Part shown: positions 42,090-50,872 of the stretch, piece by piece
How the letters are laid out: each line of letters begins with the position of its first letter
Numbering within the stretch: position 1 is the stretch's first letter
From: DDH964 sp963763205
GTDB lineage: Bacteria > Desulfobacterota > Desulfuromonadia > Desulfuromonadales > DDH964
DNA length: 64,000 nt
Assembly: GCA_963763205.1 (NCBI GenBank)
Contig: CAVXNQ010000007.1
Span: forward strand, 1 to 64,000
Reading direction: 5' to 3'
The notes under the pieces: generated by a model
Seen by the model: only the letters and a program-made list of their open reading frames with translations
Databases searched by the model: none
What the model was told of the DNA's origin: nothing
Position numbers and translations under genes: made by a program

Positions 42090-43213
42090 GCCGGGCCGCC
42101 GCGGGGAGGGGGAGAGGGTTCCGCCGCTCCCCGGCCCGGACCGGCGAGATCCGCCAGGCGATCGGCCGCGACCACGTCGCCGTCGGCGGCGAGCGTCTCG
42201 GCCGGGGCCGGCTGCCGGACCAGGGTTTCCAGGGCCTCGCCCCACTCGCCGCAGCGCAGGCGGCGGTTGTCGATGGCCAGCGCCCGGGTGTAGCGGTGCA
42301 GGGCGGCGATGAGCAGGGACTGTTCGCGGAAGCTGCCGCGCTCGGTGTAGAGGACCGCGGTCTGGTTGGCGATCGCCTCGGAGACGATGCCGTAGCCCGG
42401 CTTGGTCACCACCACGTCGGCCGCGGCGACCAGATCCGGGTAGTGGCAGGAACCGGGGGGGATGACGCGCAGGTTGGGCGCCTGGCCGGCGAGGGCCGGC
42501 TCGCTGAGGAAGACCCAGGAAGTGAGGCGGCCGAGCGGGGAAAAATCGAAGTCACCGAGGCCGAAGCCGCCGAAGGAGATCAGCGCCACCCGCTTGTCGG
42601 CCGGCAGGCCGAGGGCCCGGCGGGTGTCACGGGGCGGGCGGGAGGCCCGGCGGGCAACCAGCGGCAGGTGTTCGACGCTTGGACCAGGGGGCAATCCGGC
42701 GCTGAAGGGGAGGGCGAGGATGCGGTCGGCGGCGGCGTAATCGCCCGCCAGCGTTGCGGCGATTTCCGCGAAGGCGGGCTCCTCGGCGACGAAGCCGCGG
42801 CAGATCCAGTCCCAGGTGAAATTGCTCAGGCCGACCGCCGGAATCCCCGCCTGCCGGGCCGCGGCCAGGGGGAGGGCGGGGATGTCGGCGACCACCAGCG
42901 AAACGCCGCCGCGGGCCAGACTCTCGGCCTCGGCGGCAAGCAGCTGCGGTCGCCGCGCGAACAGTTCCTGCCACGCCCGGCAGGTGGCGGGAAGGTCCAT
43001 CTCCAGGCTGTCGCGCTGAATGACGCCGATGTCGAAGGCGGCCGGACGGATCGCTACCCCGCCGGGGGCGGCGCCGTGCAGGAACCAGGGCGCGGCGCGG
43101 CTGACGATCTCCACCGCCAGTTGCGGGTGGCGACGGCGCAGGGTGCCGATGATCTGCAGGGAGCGGCTGGCGTGGCCGAGGCCGTGGCCGCTGATGTAGT
43201 AGCGCAGGCGCAT
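42086..43213 (-). CDS. GT-B-fold glycosyltransferase-like protein
   Basis: 375 residues, ATG at 43213. The N-terminus RYYISGHGLGHASRSLQII (glycine-rich GHGLGHxxR loop) and the C-terminal donor-site segment TKPGYGIVSEAIANQTAVLY mark the MurG/UDP-sugar-type GT-B fold; a similar layout occurs in the N-terminal domain of plant L-arabinokinases. There is no signal peptide or membrane helix. Donor and acceptor are unknown. It is directly upstream of the DNA glycosylase with overlapping stop/start (ATGA), so both belong to one transcript, although a shared function is not obvious. Confidence 0.8.
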   Translation of the reverse strand: MRLRYYISGHGLGHASRSLQIIGTLRRRHPQLAVEIVSRAAPWFLHGAAPGGVAIRPAAFDIGVIQRDSLEMDLPATCRAWQELFARRPQLLAAEAESLARGGVSLVVADIPALPLAAARQAGIPAVGLSNFTWDWICRGFVAEEPAFAEIAATLAGDYAAADRILALPFSAGLPPGPSVEHLPLVARRASRPPRDTRRALGLPADKRVALISFGGFGLGDFDFSPLGRLTSWVFLSEPALAGQAPNLRVIPPGSCHYPDLVAAADVVVTKPGYGIVSEAIANQTAVLYTERGSFREQSLLIAALHRYTRALAIDNRRLRCGEWGEALETLVRQPAPAETLAADGDVVAADRLADLAGPGRGAAEPSPPPRGGPA

Positions 43214-43273
43214 GCCGCCATTGATAGCACGGGGAGCCGCCGCCGGGCAAGACGATGGTGGCGTCGGGGGAGG

Positions 43274-43462
43274 TCAGAACTGCCGGTAGAGGTCGTCGAG
43301 GAAGCCTTCCTGGATGTCGGCGGGAAGGAACGACCAGTAGGGGCTGCCGATCAGCTCGCGGATCTGCTGCAGTTGTTCCTCACGGCTGAGGCTGTTCCAG
43401 CGGTGGGGCAAAAACGCCTGGTGTGGCTCACGGTGGATGGTCGTGGGAGACTGGGTGGCCAT
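43274..43462 (-). CDS. Small hypothetical protein, 62 aa
   Basis: ATG at 43462 follows AAGGAGGACCCC; an upstream ATG (43477) lacks a site. No membrane segment; the middle LSREEQLQQIRELIGSPYWS is an amphipathic helix and aromatic residues (YWSF, FLDDLYRQF) close the protein. No family recognised. It lies between the glycosyltransferase and the histidine kinase on the same strand. Confidence 0.6.
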   Translation of the reverse strand: MATQSPTTIHREPHQAFLPHRWNSLSREEQLQQIRELIGSPYWSFLPADIQEGFLDDLYRQF

Positions 43463-43601
43463 GGGGTCCTCCTTCATCTGCTGCCGGGAACATCGGTTCC
43501 CCTAGCAATAACCCGGCGGGGGAGGCTTTGCCTACAGCGATCGCCGCAGCAATGGGCAGCCGGGCACGCAGTTGCTGGCTGCGCAATTGCACGGGGCCTT
43601 G

Positions 43602-45080
43602 TCAGGCGGGCTGATGGGGAAATTCGATGCAGAAGGTGGCGCCGCCGCCGGGAGTCTCCTCCACCCAGCAGCGGCCGCCGTAGAGGCGGGCGATCTTGCG
43701 GACGGTCGCCAGGCCGATCCCGGTGCCGGGACGTTTGCCGGCGGTCGAGCCGCGATAGAAGGGGTCGAAGACCCGCAGGCGTTCCGTTTCCGGCACCCCC
43801 GGACCATGGTCGCGAACGAAAAGGCGGATCGTCTCGCCGGCGGCCAGACTGCCGATTTCGATGCGCCCCCCCGGCACCCCGGCATAGCGGACGGCATTCT
43901 CGATTAGGATGGAGAAGAGCTCGCTGAGCAGTGTTTCCGGAAACGGCAGGGAGGGGAGCGCGCCGACTGTGATCTGCAGGCCGAGACGGTTGATCTCCTG
44001 GCTATGGCGGTTGAGTACCTCCTCCACGATCGGCGCCAGGGAGAGTGGGGCGGCGGGGGGGTCGACCCGGCCGATCCGGGAGAGGGTGAGGAGGTCTTCC
44101 AACAGGGCGAGCATCTTCTGCCCCTGGGTCTCGATTTCGCCGAGCAGTTCGAGACCCTGGGCATCGAGGCGGTCGCGGTATTCTTCGCGCAGGAACTCGG
44201 CAAAGCCGATGATCGGTGTCAGCGGGCTGCGCAGATCGTGAGAGACGGTGTAGACGAAGGCGTCGAGTTCGCGGTTGGCCTCCCGCAGCTGCTCTTCAGC
44301 CTGCTTGCGGGCGGTGATGTCGCGGTAGACGGCGAGTTTCTCGATCTCCCCCGCGGCGGTGCGCAGCGGGGCGTGGATGATCTCGTAGCTGCGCTGGTTG
44401 CTCGCGAAGCTGCGTTCCTCGCGCAGGGTCTCGCCTTTGAGGATCCGCTCCATGGGGCACCAGGGACAGGGCTCTTCCCGATCGTACAAGGCTTGGTAGC
44501 AGAGCTCCCCCTGAACCGGGCCGAAGACCTCCTGCATGGACCGGTTGATGAAATGCAGGCGGTAGTCGCTGCCGACCAGATAGGCCAGATCCTCCATGGA
44601 ATCGAGGACCGTGCGGAGCCGGGAGCGCTCCTTCTCGAGCTGGGCGGTGCGTTGCCGAACCGCCCTCTCGAGCTGCCGGGAGTGATTGCGCAGGCGCTTT
44701 TCGAGGTGGCGGCGGCGGGTGATGTCGATGAACGATTCGATGCCGCCGACGACCTTTCCTTCGCGGTCACGCAGGTAGTCGACGTTTTTGGCGAGGAGGA
44801 TGCGCCGGCCGTCCTTTCTGCGGATCGAGCAGGGGATACCGGTGATCGGCTTGGGCACCTCGGGGTTGAACAGCCCGCAACTGCGGCCGCAGGGGATGCC
44901 GGAGAGGAAGGAGCAGTGACGGCCGATAGCTTCGGCGGCGGAATAACCGGTGATCCGCTCGGCCTCGGCGTTCCAGCAGATCACCTGCTGCTGCGGGTCG
45001 ACCACGAACAGCCCGCTGGGGATAGTTTCCAGAACCTGCTCCAGGGAGAGGGTGGCAGGCAGCTTTGCCAGGCTGGTCAC
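43602..45080 (-). CDS. PAS-domain sensor histidine kinase
   Basis: 492 residues, GTG at 45080 after TTGGAGGC. Order: PAS domain (about 20-130; LETIPSGLFVVDPQQQVICW), a second PAS (about 175-290), a coiled linker, then DHp with the phosphorylated His in VYTVSHDLRSPLTPIIGF and a HATPase domain with N-box ILIENAVRYAG, G1 DHGPGVPE and G2 GTGIGLATVRK. No transmembrane segment, so it senses a cytosolic signal. The first PAS has SGIPCGRSCGLF and the second CPWCPME, which could bind a cofactor or metal. No response regulator is adjacent; the REC protein at 19000 is far away. Confidence 0.92.
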   Translation of the reverse strand: MTSLAKLPATLSLEQVLETIPSGLFVVDPQQQVICWNAEAERITGYSAAEAIGRHCSFLSGIPCGRSCGLFNPEVPKPITGIPCSIRRKDGRRILLAKNVDYLRDREGKVVGGIESFIDITRRRHLEKRLRNHSRQLERAVRQRTAQLEKERSRLRTVLDSMEDLAYLVGSDYRLHFINRSMQEVFGPVQGELCYQALYDREEPCPWCPMERILKGETLREERSFASNQRSYEIIHAPLRTAAGEIEKLAVYRDITARKQAEEQLREANRELDAFVYTVSHDLRSPLTPIIGFAEFLREEYRDRLDAQGLELLGEIETQGQKMLALLEDLLTLSRIGRVDPPAAPLSLAPIVEEVLNRHSQEINRLGLQITVGALPSLPFPETLLSELFSILIENAVRYAGVPGGRIEIGSLAAGETIRLFVRDHGPGVPETERLRVFDPFYRGSTAGKRPGTGIGLATVRKIARLYGGRCWVEETPGGGATFCIEFPHQPA

Positions 45081-45120
45081 GATGCCTCCAATGGGAGCGA
45101 AACCGGGTTTTCTCACAATC

Positions 45121-45882
45121 TTAGCATATTTCCCCCGCCCGGTAAGGGCTGCGCAGTTGCCCGGCCCGGGCCGCCACGGCCACCTCGACCCGTGCCGCAC
45201 CCCCATCGAGGAGGACGCGGGCACATTCCCGGGCGGTGCTGCCGGTGGTCATGACGTCGTCGACAAGCAGGATGCAGCAGGATTCCACGTTGCCGCCGAG
45301 GGCGAAAGCCCCCCGCAGATTGCGGCGGCGCACGGCCGCCGGAAGCCCCTGCTGCGGGGGAGTCGGCCGTATCCGCAGCAGCAGGTCGGTGGCCACCGGC
45401 CGTTGCAGATGGTGGCCAAGACAGCGCGCCAGCAGCAGGGACTGGTTGTAGGTGCGGTGGCGCAGGCGTGATGGATGGAGCGGCACCGGCACCAGCAGCC
45501 GGGCCGCGCCGGCATCGAGCCGCGCGGCAAGCAGGTCGCCAAGTGGCCGGTCGAGATGGACCGCGCCGGAATATTTGAAGCGTTGGATGGCCAGGCGCAG
45601 CAGTTCGGCGTAGTGACCCGCCGCGTGGACCCGGGAAAAGCTCGGCAGGGTGTCGCGCAGGCAGTCGGCGCAGAGATGCTCGTCGCCGCCGCTGGTGGCG
45701 AAGGGGAGGGCGCAGCGGCTGCAGCAGGGGGCGGCGAGCGGCGGCATCCGTTCCCGGCAGGCAGGGCAGAAGACCGTGGCCGGCCCCGGCGGCAGCAGGG
45801 ATTGGCAGAGGGGGCAGGCGGGGGGGAGGAAGAGCTCGAGCAGTTCCCGGGCGGCCCGTCCCAGTCGGGCGGTAAGGCGCAT
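45121..45882 (-). CDS. ComF-family phosphoribosyltransferase-like protein
   Basis: 253 residues. The N-terminal cysteines form the usual ComF zinc-finger pair (LPPACPLCQSLL, VFCPACRERM, CCSRCALPF, CADCLRD), followed by the PRPP-binding motif CILLVDDVMTTGSTARECAR near the C-terminus. ComF/GntX members are thought to act in DNA uptake or nucleotide salvage; here there is no competence context. Next to gpmI on the same strand. Confidence 0.93.
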   Translation of the reverse strand: MRLTARLGRAARELLELFLPPACPLCQSLLPPGPATVFCPACRERMPPLAAPCCSRCALPFATSGGDEHLCADCLRDTLPSFSRVHAAGHYAELLRLAIQRFKYSGAVHLDRPLGDLLAARLDAGAARLLVPVPLHPSRLRHRTYNQSLLLARCLGHHLQRPVATDLLLRIRPTPPQQGLPAAVRRRNLRGAFALGGNVESCCILLVDDVMTTGSTARECARVLLDGGAARVEVAVAARAGQLRSPYRAGEIC

Positions 45883-45914
45883 CGTCCCCCTCCTTGGTGG
45901 TGGATAGCCGGCGG

Positions 45915-47453
45915 TCAGCTCCCCAGCAGGCTGGTTCCGCTCATCTCCTGGGGCTGAGGCAGCCCGAGCAGGGCGAGGAGCGTCGGTGCGATGTCCGCGA
46001 GGCGCCCGCCGCTGCGCAGCTTGGCGGTGCGGCGCTGCGGATCGATCAGCAGCACCGGGACCTGGTTGGAGGTGTGGGCGGTATGCGGCCCCCCCTTGGC
46101 GTCGGTCATCTGTTCGCAGTTGCCGTGGTCGGCGGTGATCAGCAGCCGGCCGCCGGCGGCGAGGACCGCATCGACCACCTGGCCGACGCAGTCATCGATG
46201 GTCTCCATGGCCCGGACCGCGGCTTCGAGGATCCCGGTGTGGCCGACCATGTCGGGGTTGGCGAAGTTGAGGACGATCAGGGCGTAGTCCCCGCTACCGA
46301 TCCGCTTCACCACCTCTGCCGTCACCGCCGGGGCGCTCATCTCCGGTTTCTGGTCGTAGGTGGCCACCTCCTGGGGAGAGGGAATCAGGACCCGCTCTTC
46401 GCCCGGGAAGGGAACTTCGCTGCCGCCGTTGAAGAAGAAGGTGACGTGGGCGTACTTCTCGGTCTCGGCGATGCGCAGCTGGCGCAGCCCGGCGTCGGCG
46501 ACCACCTCGCCGAGCAGGTGGGGGTAGCTTTCGGAGGGGAAGGCCACCGGCAGGTCGAAGGTCTCGTCGTACTCGGTGAGGCAGACGTAGGTGGCCAGCT
46601 TCGGCATCTGGGGCCGGGCGAAGCCGGCGAAGTCGGCGTCGGTGAAGGTCCGGGTGATCTCCCGGGCGCGATCGGAGCGGAAGTTGAAGAAGATGATGCC
46701 GTCGTCGTCCGCCACCGTCCCCGCGGCAGCACCGGCGGGGACGACGATCCGCGGTTTGACGAACTCGTCGTTCTCCCCGGCGGCGTAGGCCGCCTCGATC
46801 GCCGCGGCGCTGGAGGGGACTTCCTCTCCCTCACCGAGGACCAGCGCCCGCCAGGCGCGTTCGACCCGCTCCCAGCGGTTGTCCCGGTCCATGGCGTAGT
46901 AGCGGCCGATGACCGTCGCCACCCGGCCGCAGCCGATCGCGGCGAGCTTCTCCTCCAGCTGTTCGAGGTAGCCGGCGCCGCTTCGCGGCGGGGTGTCGCG
47001 ACCGTCGAGAAAGGCGTGGATGCAGACTTCGGCGATGCCCCGGCGTTTCGCCAGTTCGACCAGGGCAAAGAGGTGTTCGATGTGGGAATGGACGCCGCCG
47101 TCGGAGAGGAGCCCCATCAGGTGAAGCTTGCCCCCGCGATGTTTGAGCCTCCCCAGGGCCGTGCAGAAGACCGGGTTGGCGAAAAAATCGCCGTCGGCGA
47201 TGCTCTTGCTGATCCGGGTCAGATCCTGGTAAACGATGCGGCCGGCGCCGATGTTGAGGTGGCCGACCTCCGAATTGCCCATCTGCCCCGGCGGCAGGCC
47301 GACGTCCTCGCCGGAGGCCCCGATGCGGGTGGAGGGGTAGTCCCGGAACAGGGCGTCGAGACGCGGGGTCTGCGCCTGGCAGACGGCATTGCCGCTGCAA
47401 TTGTCGTTGATCCCCCAGCCGTCGAGGATCACCAGCGCGACCGGGCCGCTCAC
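45915..47453 (-). CDS. gpmI: Cofactor-independent phosphoglycerate mutase
   Basis: About 512 residues. GTG at 47453 overlaps the stop of the upstream TPR gene (GTGA) and gives the family N-terminus SGPVALVILDGWG; an ATG 18 nt earlier is possible. The Mn-binding and nucleophile motif GQMGNSEVGHLNIGAGR and metal sites ITADHGNCEQM, FLDGRDTPP and NFANPDMVGHTG are intact. It interconverts 2- and 3-phosphoglycerate in glycolysis and gluconeogenesis without 2,3-bisphosphoglycerate. A different mutase-like gene lies at 28944. Confidence 0.95.
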   Translation of the reverse strand: MSGPVALVILDGWGINDNCSGNAVCQAQTPRLDALFRDYPSTRIGASGEDVGLPPGQMGNSEVGHLNIGAGRIVYQDLTRISKSIADGDFFANPVFCTALGRLKHRGGKLHLMGLLSDGGVHSHIEHLFALVELAKRRGIAEVCIHAFLDGRDTPPRSGAGYLEQLEEKLAAIGCGRVATVIGRYYAMDRDNRWERVERAWRALVLGEGEEVPSSAAAIEAAYAAGENDEFVKPRIVVPAGAAAGTVADDDGIIFFNFRSDRAREITRTFTDADFAGFARPQMPKLATYVCLTEYDETFDLPVAFPSESYPHLLGEVVADAGLRQLRIAETEKYAHVTFFFNGGSEVPFPGEERVLIPSPQEVATYDQKPEMSAPAVTAEVVKRIGSGDYALIVLNFANPDMVGHTGILEAAVRAMETIDDCVGQVVDAVLAAGGRLLITADHGNCEQMTDAKGGPHTAHTSNQVPVLLIDPQRRTAKLRSGGRLADIAPTLLALLGLPQPQEMSGTSLLGS

Positions 47454-48835
47454 TCCCCGCCCTCGTTCCATTCTTCCCTCTCGCCGTGGTGGATGGGGCG
47501 CATTTCGAGCGGCGGAACGTTCTGGATGTGCTCACGTCCGGCGAGGCTGAAGCTCCCCCAGGTGCCGCAGGCGGGGCAGCGGCTCTGCCATTCTTCGGAG
47601 GGCTCCTCGCAGACGTCGCAGACGTAGCCGAGGGTCAGCCGGGGGGAATCGATGCCGAGGGCCTTCTTGTATTCGGCGATGGCGTCGTCCAGGCGCTTGC
47701 GGCGGCGATGGGCCTCGGCCAGCAGCAGGTGCAACTGGCGGGACTCGACGCCGGTGCTCTCCACCGCATAGAGTTGTTCGAGCGCCTCGTCGACCATCTC
47801 CAGGCGCAGGCAGAGCTTGCCGTAGCAGAGGCGCAGGATCAGGTCGTCCTTGCGATCCTCGAGGAAGGAACGGTAGAGGGCCAGCAGGGACGCCGGATCT
47901 TCGTCGGCGAGGTAGAGTTCCTCCAAACGCGAGAGAAAGATGCTCTTGCCGAGCGTCCGGTAGCCATCCTGCCAGACGTTGATGGCGTCCTCGGTTCGCT
48001 TCTGCCGGCGATAGATGTCGCCCAGGGAGACTCGCGCCGGGACGAAGGCCGGGTCCTGCTTGGTGATCTCCTTGAGCTCCCCCTTGGCCTGGTCGGCTTC
48101 ATCTGCTTCGATCCCCTGGCGGGCGACCTCGTAGCGCAGGTAGAGCGCCTTGCGTTTCTCTTCTTCGAGGCGGTTGGCGCCGGGGCCTGCCTTGAGGATC
48201 CGCTTCTGGAGATTGAAGGCCTCCTGCCAGCGGTCATGCCGGATGTGCAGGTCGCGCAGGCAGCGCAGCGCCTTGCGGTTGTCGTTTTCGATCGGCAGCA
48301 GATCCTGGTAGACCTGCTGGGCCTGGTCGTCCTGGCCGGTCTCCTCGTAGGTGTTGGCGAGCTTGAAGAGGACCTCCAGGCTGCGCGGCTCCAGGCTCCT
48401 GGCCTTGAGCAACAGGGTCAGCGCTTCCTGGGGGTGCCCTTCCTGGAGGTGGACATTGGCCATGGCGATGTAGGTATCGACGCGGGCCGGGTCGCGCTCA
48501 AGGGCCTTTTGCAGCAGGCTGTGGGCCCGCTTGACGTCCCCGGAGAGGAGTCGGCCGACGCCTTCGCGGTAGATGGCGGCGACCTCCCGGGCTTTCTTCT
48601 CCTGGCGGTCGCGGCGCCAGTGCTTGAGCATGTGGGTGACCGTGCCGTAGAGGTGGGCGGCATAGCCGAGGATCAGGCCGAGCAGAATGGCGCCGACGAT
48701 AATGATCGCGGCCGAGTGGGTGATGCTGTGGCCCGGCCAGAAATAGATCGTCAACTCCTGGGGGTTGAGCCCCGAGAAGTAGAGGAAGAAGACCAGATAG
48801 AGAATAATAAGCAGCAGGAATGACATGATGGTCAT
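47450..48835 (-). CDS. LapA-LapB-like fusion with TPRs and C-terminal zinc ribbon
   Basis: 461 residues. Residues 1-20 and 39-62 are membrane helices with the LapA-like (DUF1049) motif QELTIYFWPGHSITHSAAII. From about residue 80 a run of TPR helices (for example ALERDPARVDTYIAMANVHL, ALTLLLKARSLEPRSLEVLF) continues to about 390. The C-terminus CDVCEEPSEEWQSRCPACGTWGSF is a rubredoxin-type zinc ribbon as in LapB/YciM. In E. coli LapA and LapB are separate proteins that control LpxC and lipopolysaccharide assembly; here both modules are in one chain. Overlaps gpmI by 4 nt. Confidence 0.88.
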   Translation of the reverse strand: MTIMSFLLLIILYLVFFLYFSGLNPQELTIYFWPGHSITHSAAIIIVGAILLGLILGYAAHLYGTVTHMLKHWRRDRQEKKAREVAAIYREGVGRLLSGDVKRAHSLLQKALERDPARVDTYIAMANVHLQEGHPQEALTLLLKARSLEPRSLEVLFKLANTYEETGQDDQAQQVYQDLLPIENDNRKALRCLRDLHIRHDRWQEAFNLQKRILKAGPGANRLEEEKRKALYLRYEVARQGIEADEADQAKGELKEITKQDPAFVPARVSLGDIYRRQKRTEDAINVWQDGYRTLGKSIFLSRLEELYLADEDPASLLALYRSFLEDRKDDLILRLCYGKLCLRLEMVDEALEQLYAVESTGVESRQLHLLLAEAHRRRKRLDDAIAEYKKALGIDSPRLTLGYVCDVCEEPSEEWQSRCPACGTWGSFSLAGREHIQNVPPLEMRPIHHGEREEWNEGGE

Positions 48836-48877
48836 GAGCTTCTCCTGGGGACGGCGCCCGAATTGAAAACAGGTCGT

Positions 48878-49231
48878 CTATTCACCGAATTTTTCGATAT
48901 CGCTCTTGCAGTCGATGCAATAGCGGGAAAAGGGGCGCACATCGAGCCGCCGCGGAGCGATCTCTTCTTCGCAGCGCATGCAGATGCCGTAGTCGCCGCT
49001 GGCGATGCGTTCCAGGGCGGCGTCGATGTCGCGCACCATCTGCTGCTGGGCCTGGCTGAGGTTGAGCAGCACATCGCGGCTGTAGGTGGTGGACGACATG
49101 TCCCCGAGATCCGGGACCCCGTCCTGGCCGAGTTCCCGGCTGGCAATCTGGGCATCGCGGACCTCCTGCAGCAGGGTCTTGCGCATCTGCAGCAGGCGCT
49201 GGCGCGCCCCGTCGAGTTCTTCTTCGGTCAT
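48878..49231 (-). CDS. DksA/TraR-family zinc-finger protein
   Basis: 117 residues: a coiled N-terminal helix pair, then the C4 zinc finger YGICMRCEEEI ... YCIDCK and a short tail. DksA binds RNA polymerase's secondary channel and works with ppGpp; shorter relatives are general regulators. The acidic tip seen in E. coli DksA (DxxDxA) is not obvious here, so it may be a DksA-like regulator rather than DksA itself. Between the LapAB-like gene and rlmH. Confidence 0.88.
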   Translation of the reverse strand: MTEEELDGARQRLLQMRKTLLQEVRDAQIASRELGQDGVPDLGDMSSTTYSRDVLLNLSQAQQQMVRDIDAALERIASGDYGICMRCEEEIAPRRLDVRPFSRYCIDCKSDIEKFGE

Positions 49232-49253
49232 GACCTCTCCTTGCCGCGCGCCG

Positions 49254-49727
49254 TCAGCGGTTGTGGTAGGGTTCGTTGCGCAGAATCGTCAGCCCGCGGT
49301 AGAGCTGTTCGCAGAGCAGCAGCCGGGCCATCTGGTGGGTCAGGGTCAGGCCGGAGAGCGAAAGCAGCAGATCGGCGCGCTTTTTCACGGCTTCGCTCAG
49401 GCCGTAGGCGCCGCCGATCATCAATGCCACTTCGCCTGTGCCGTCCAGCATCCGCTGGCCGAGCAGCTCGGCCAGCCCTTCCGAGGTCAGCTGCTTGCCG
49501 CGTTCGTCGAGGACGATGGCGAAGGCCTGCGCGGGCAGCCGGGCCAGCAGTCGCTCCCCTTCGCGGTCGCGGATCTGCCGCTGGTCGTGCTTGCGGCCCC
49601 CCTTTTCCTCCTTGAGCTCCACCTCGGCAAAGCCCAGGTAGCGCCGGAGGCGGCCGGAATACTCGGCGACGCCCGCCTGCAGCCAGGGTTCCGAGAGCTT
49701 GCCGACGCAGTAGAGGGTCAGCCGCAT
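49254..49727 (-). CDS. rlmH: 23S rRNA (pseudouridine-1915-N3)-methyltransferase
   Basis: 157 residues of the SPOUT knot. Characteristic segments are IVLDERGKQLTSEGLAELL, LMIGGAYGLSEAV (the SAM-binding knot) and LTLTHQMARLLLCEQLYRGL followed by the C-terminal EPYHNR, where His is needed for activity. It methylates pseudouridine 1915 in 23S rRNA as a homodimer. Directly downstream of rsfS with a 1-nt overlap. Confidence 0.97.
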   Translation of the reverse strand: MRLTLYCVGKLSEPWLQAGVAEYSGRLRRYLGFAEVELKEEKGGRKHDQRQIRDREGERLLARLPAQAFAIVLDERGKQLTSEGLAELLGQRMLDGTGEVALMIGGAYGLSEAVKKRADLLLSLSGLTLTHQMARLLLCEQLYRGLTILRNEPYHNR

Positions 49728-50104
49728 CAGCGCGGTGCCGCGGCTCCCACCGGGTCCGGCAGGGCGACTGTTGGCGCCTCGCTCCAGAGGCCGTCGAGGT
49801 CGTAAAAATCGCGCACCGGCTCCTGGAAGACGTGCACCATGACGTCGCCGTAATCGAGCAGGACCCAGCGCCCCTCGTTCATGCCCTCGACGGCCAGCGG
49901 CAGGGTATCGTGATCCTGCTTCAGGCCCAGCCGCACCCCCTCGGCGATCGCCTGGACCTGACGGTCGGAGCGGCCGGAGGCGATCAGCAGGTAGTCGGTG
50001 AGAGAGGAGAGCCCCTTGACTTCGAGGATACGGAGATTGAGCGCCTTCTTGTCGAGGGCATAATCGGCGGCCAGCAGGGCGCGGTCTTTGGACTGCAAGG
50101 GCAT
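49727..50104 (-). CDS. rsfS: Ribosomal silencing factor RsfS
   Basis: 125 residues. The RsfS/Iojap fold shows LTDYLLIASGRSDRQVQAIA and WVLLDYGDVMVHVFQEPVRDFYDLDGLW, the usual contact surface with ribosomal protein L14. It blocks 30S joining to 50S in starved cells. It starts at the nadD stop codon (ATG within the overlap) and is part of nadD-rsfS-rlmH, a conserved group. Confidence 0.96.
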   Translation of the reverse strand: MPLQSKDRALLAADYALDKKALNLRILEVKGLSSLTDYLLIASGRSDRQVQAIAEGVRLGLKQDHDTLPLAVEGMNEGRWVLLDYGDVMVHVFQEPVRDFYDLDGLWSEAPTVALPDPVGAAAPR

Positions 50105-50763
50105 TACCTTTCCGGGGGGCGGTAGAGGCCCCGGCGTCGAATGTGTTCCGCCACGGCGGGCGGAACGAGATAGCGGATCGAACGGCCGGCGGCGACCAAC
50201 TGACGGATCCGCGTCGAAGAAATATCGAGATAGGTTTCCGCGAGAAAAATCAGCGCAGTACCGCTGTCGTGCCGCCAGATTTTTGACTGGTCATCATAGC
50301 AGAACTGGTCCCGCATGGCAACGGGGAGCAGCTCCTCCGGCCGTTCGTCGGCCACTCCCGGCCGCGGCGCAACGACGATGTTGGCGAGGGAGAAGAGCCG
50401 GCGGTAGTCGTGCCAGGTGGCCAGGTCGCGGAAGGAATCCATGCCGATGATGAAGAAGAGCGCGTCGCCGGGGCGTTCGTCATGGAGGATCTCCAGGGTG
50501 TCGACAGAGAAGCTCTTGCCCCGCCGCCGCCCCTCGAGGTCGGAGGCGAAGAAGTCGGGATGGTCGGCGATCGCCGCCTCGACCATCGCCAGGCGGTCGG
50601 CGAAGGGGGTAGCCTCGGCCACCGACTTGTGGGGCGGGGTCGCGGCAGGGAGGAACATCACCCGGTCGAGGGCGCAGACTTCGCGCACCTCTTCGGCGAC
50701 GCGCAGGTGCGCGAGGTGAATGGGGTTGAAGGTGCCGCCGAGGATGCCGAGGCGCATAGGCAT
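50104..50763 (-). CDS. nadD: Nicotinate-nucleotide adenylyltransferase
   Basis: 219 residues, ATG at 50763 or 50757. The HxGH motif is in GILGGTFNPIHLAHLRVA and the second nucleotidyltransferase motif in DISSTRIRQLVAAG. It forms deamido-NAD from nicotinate mononucleotide and ATP. Overlaps rsfS. No ribosome site of normal strength is seen; the sequence just upstream belongs to the 50763 repeat element, so start choice is uncertain. Confidence 0.95.
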   Translation of the reverse strand: MPMRLGILGGTFNPIHLAHLRVAEEVREVCALDRVMFLPAATPPHKSVAEATPFADRLAMVEAAIADHPDFFASDLEGRRRGKSFSVDTLEILHDERPGDALFFIIGMDSFRDLATWHDYRRLFSLANIVVAPRPGVADERPEELLPVAMRDQFCYDDQSKIWRHDSGTALIFLAETYLDISSTRIRQLVAAGRSIRYLVPPAVAEHIRRRGLYRPPER

Positions 50764-50872
50764 AGGGTTGATCGTAGGGGTTGATCGTAGGGGCGATCCT
50801 TGTGATCGCCCGGTTCTGAAAAGATGACCCTGGTAATCGCCAGGGCGAATACTAGATTCGCCCCTACGGGGT
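50763..50872. repeat. Dispersed inverted repeat element between proA and nadD
   Basis: CGTAGGGGCGA at 50786-50796 is the exact inverse complement of 50858-50868. Upstream, AGGGTTGATCGT is repeated nearly twice. A second pair (GATCGCCC/GGCGAT-type) lies inside. The element fills the gap and runs into the nadD start on one side and the proA stop on the other. It resembles REP-like palindromes; it may terminate proA transcription. Confidence 0.6.
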
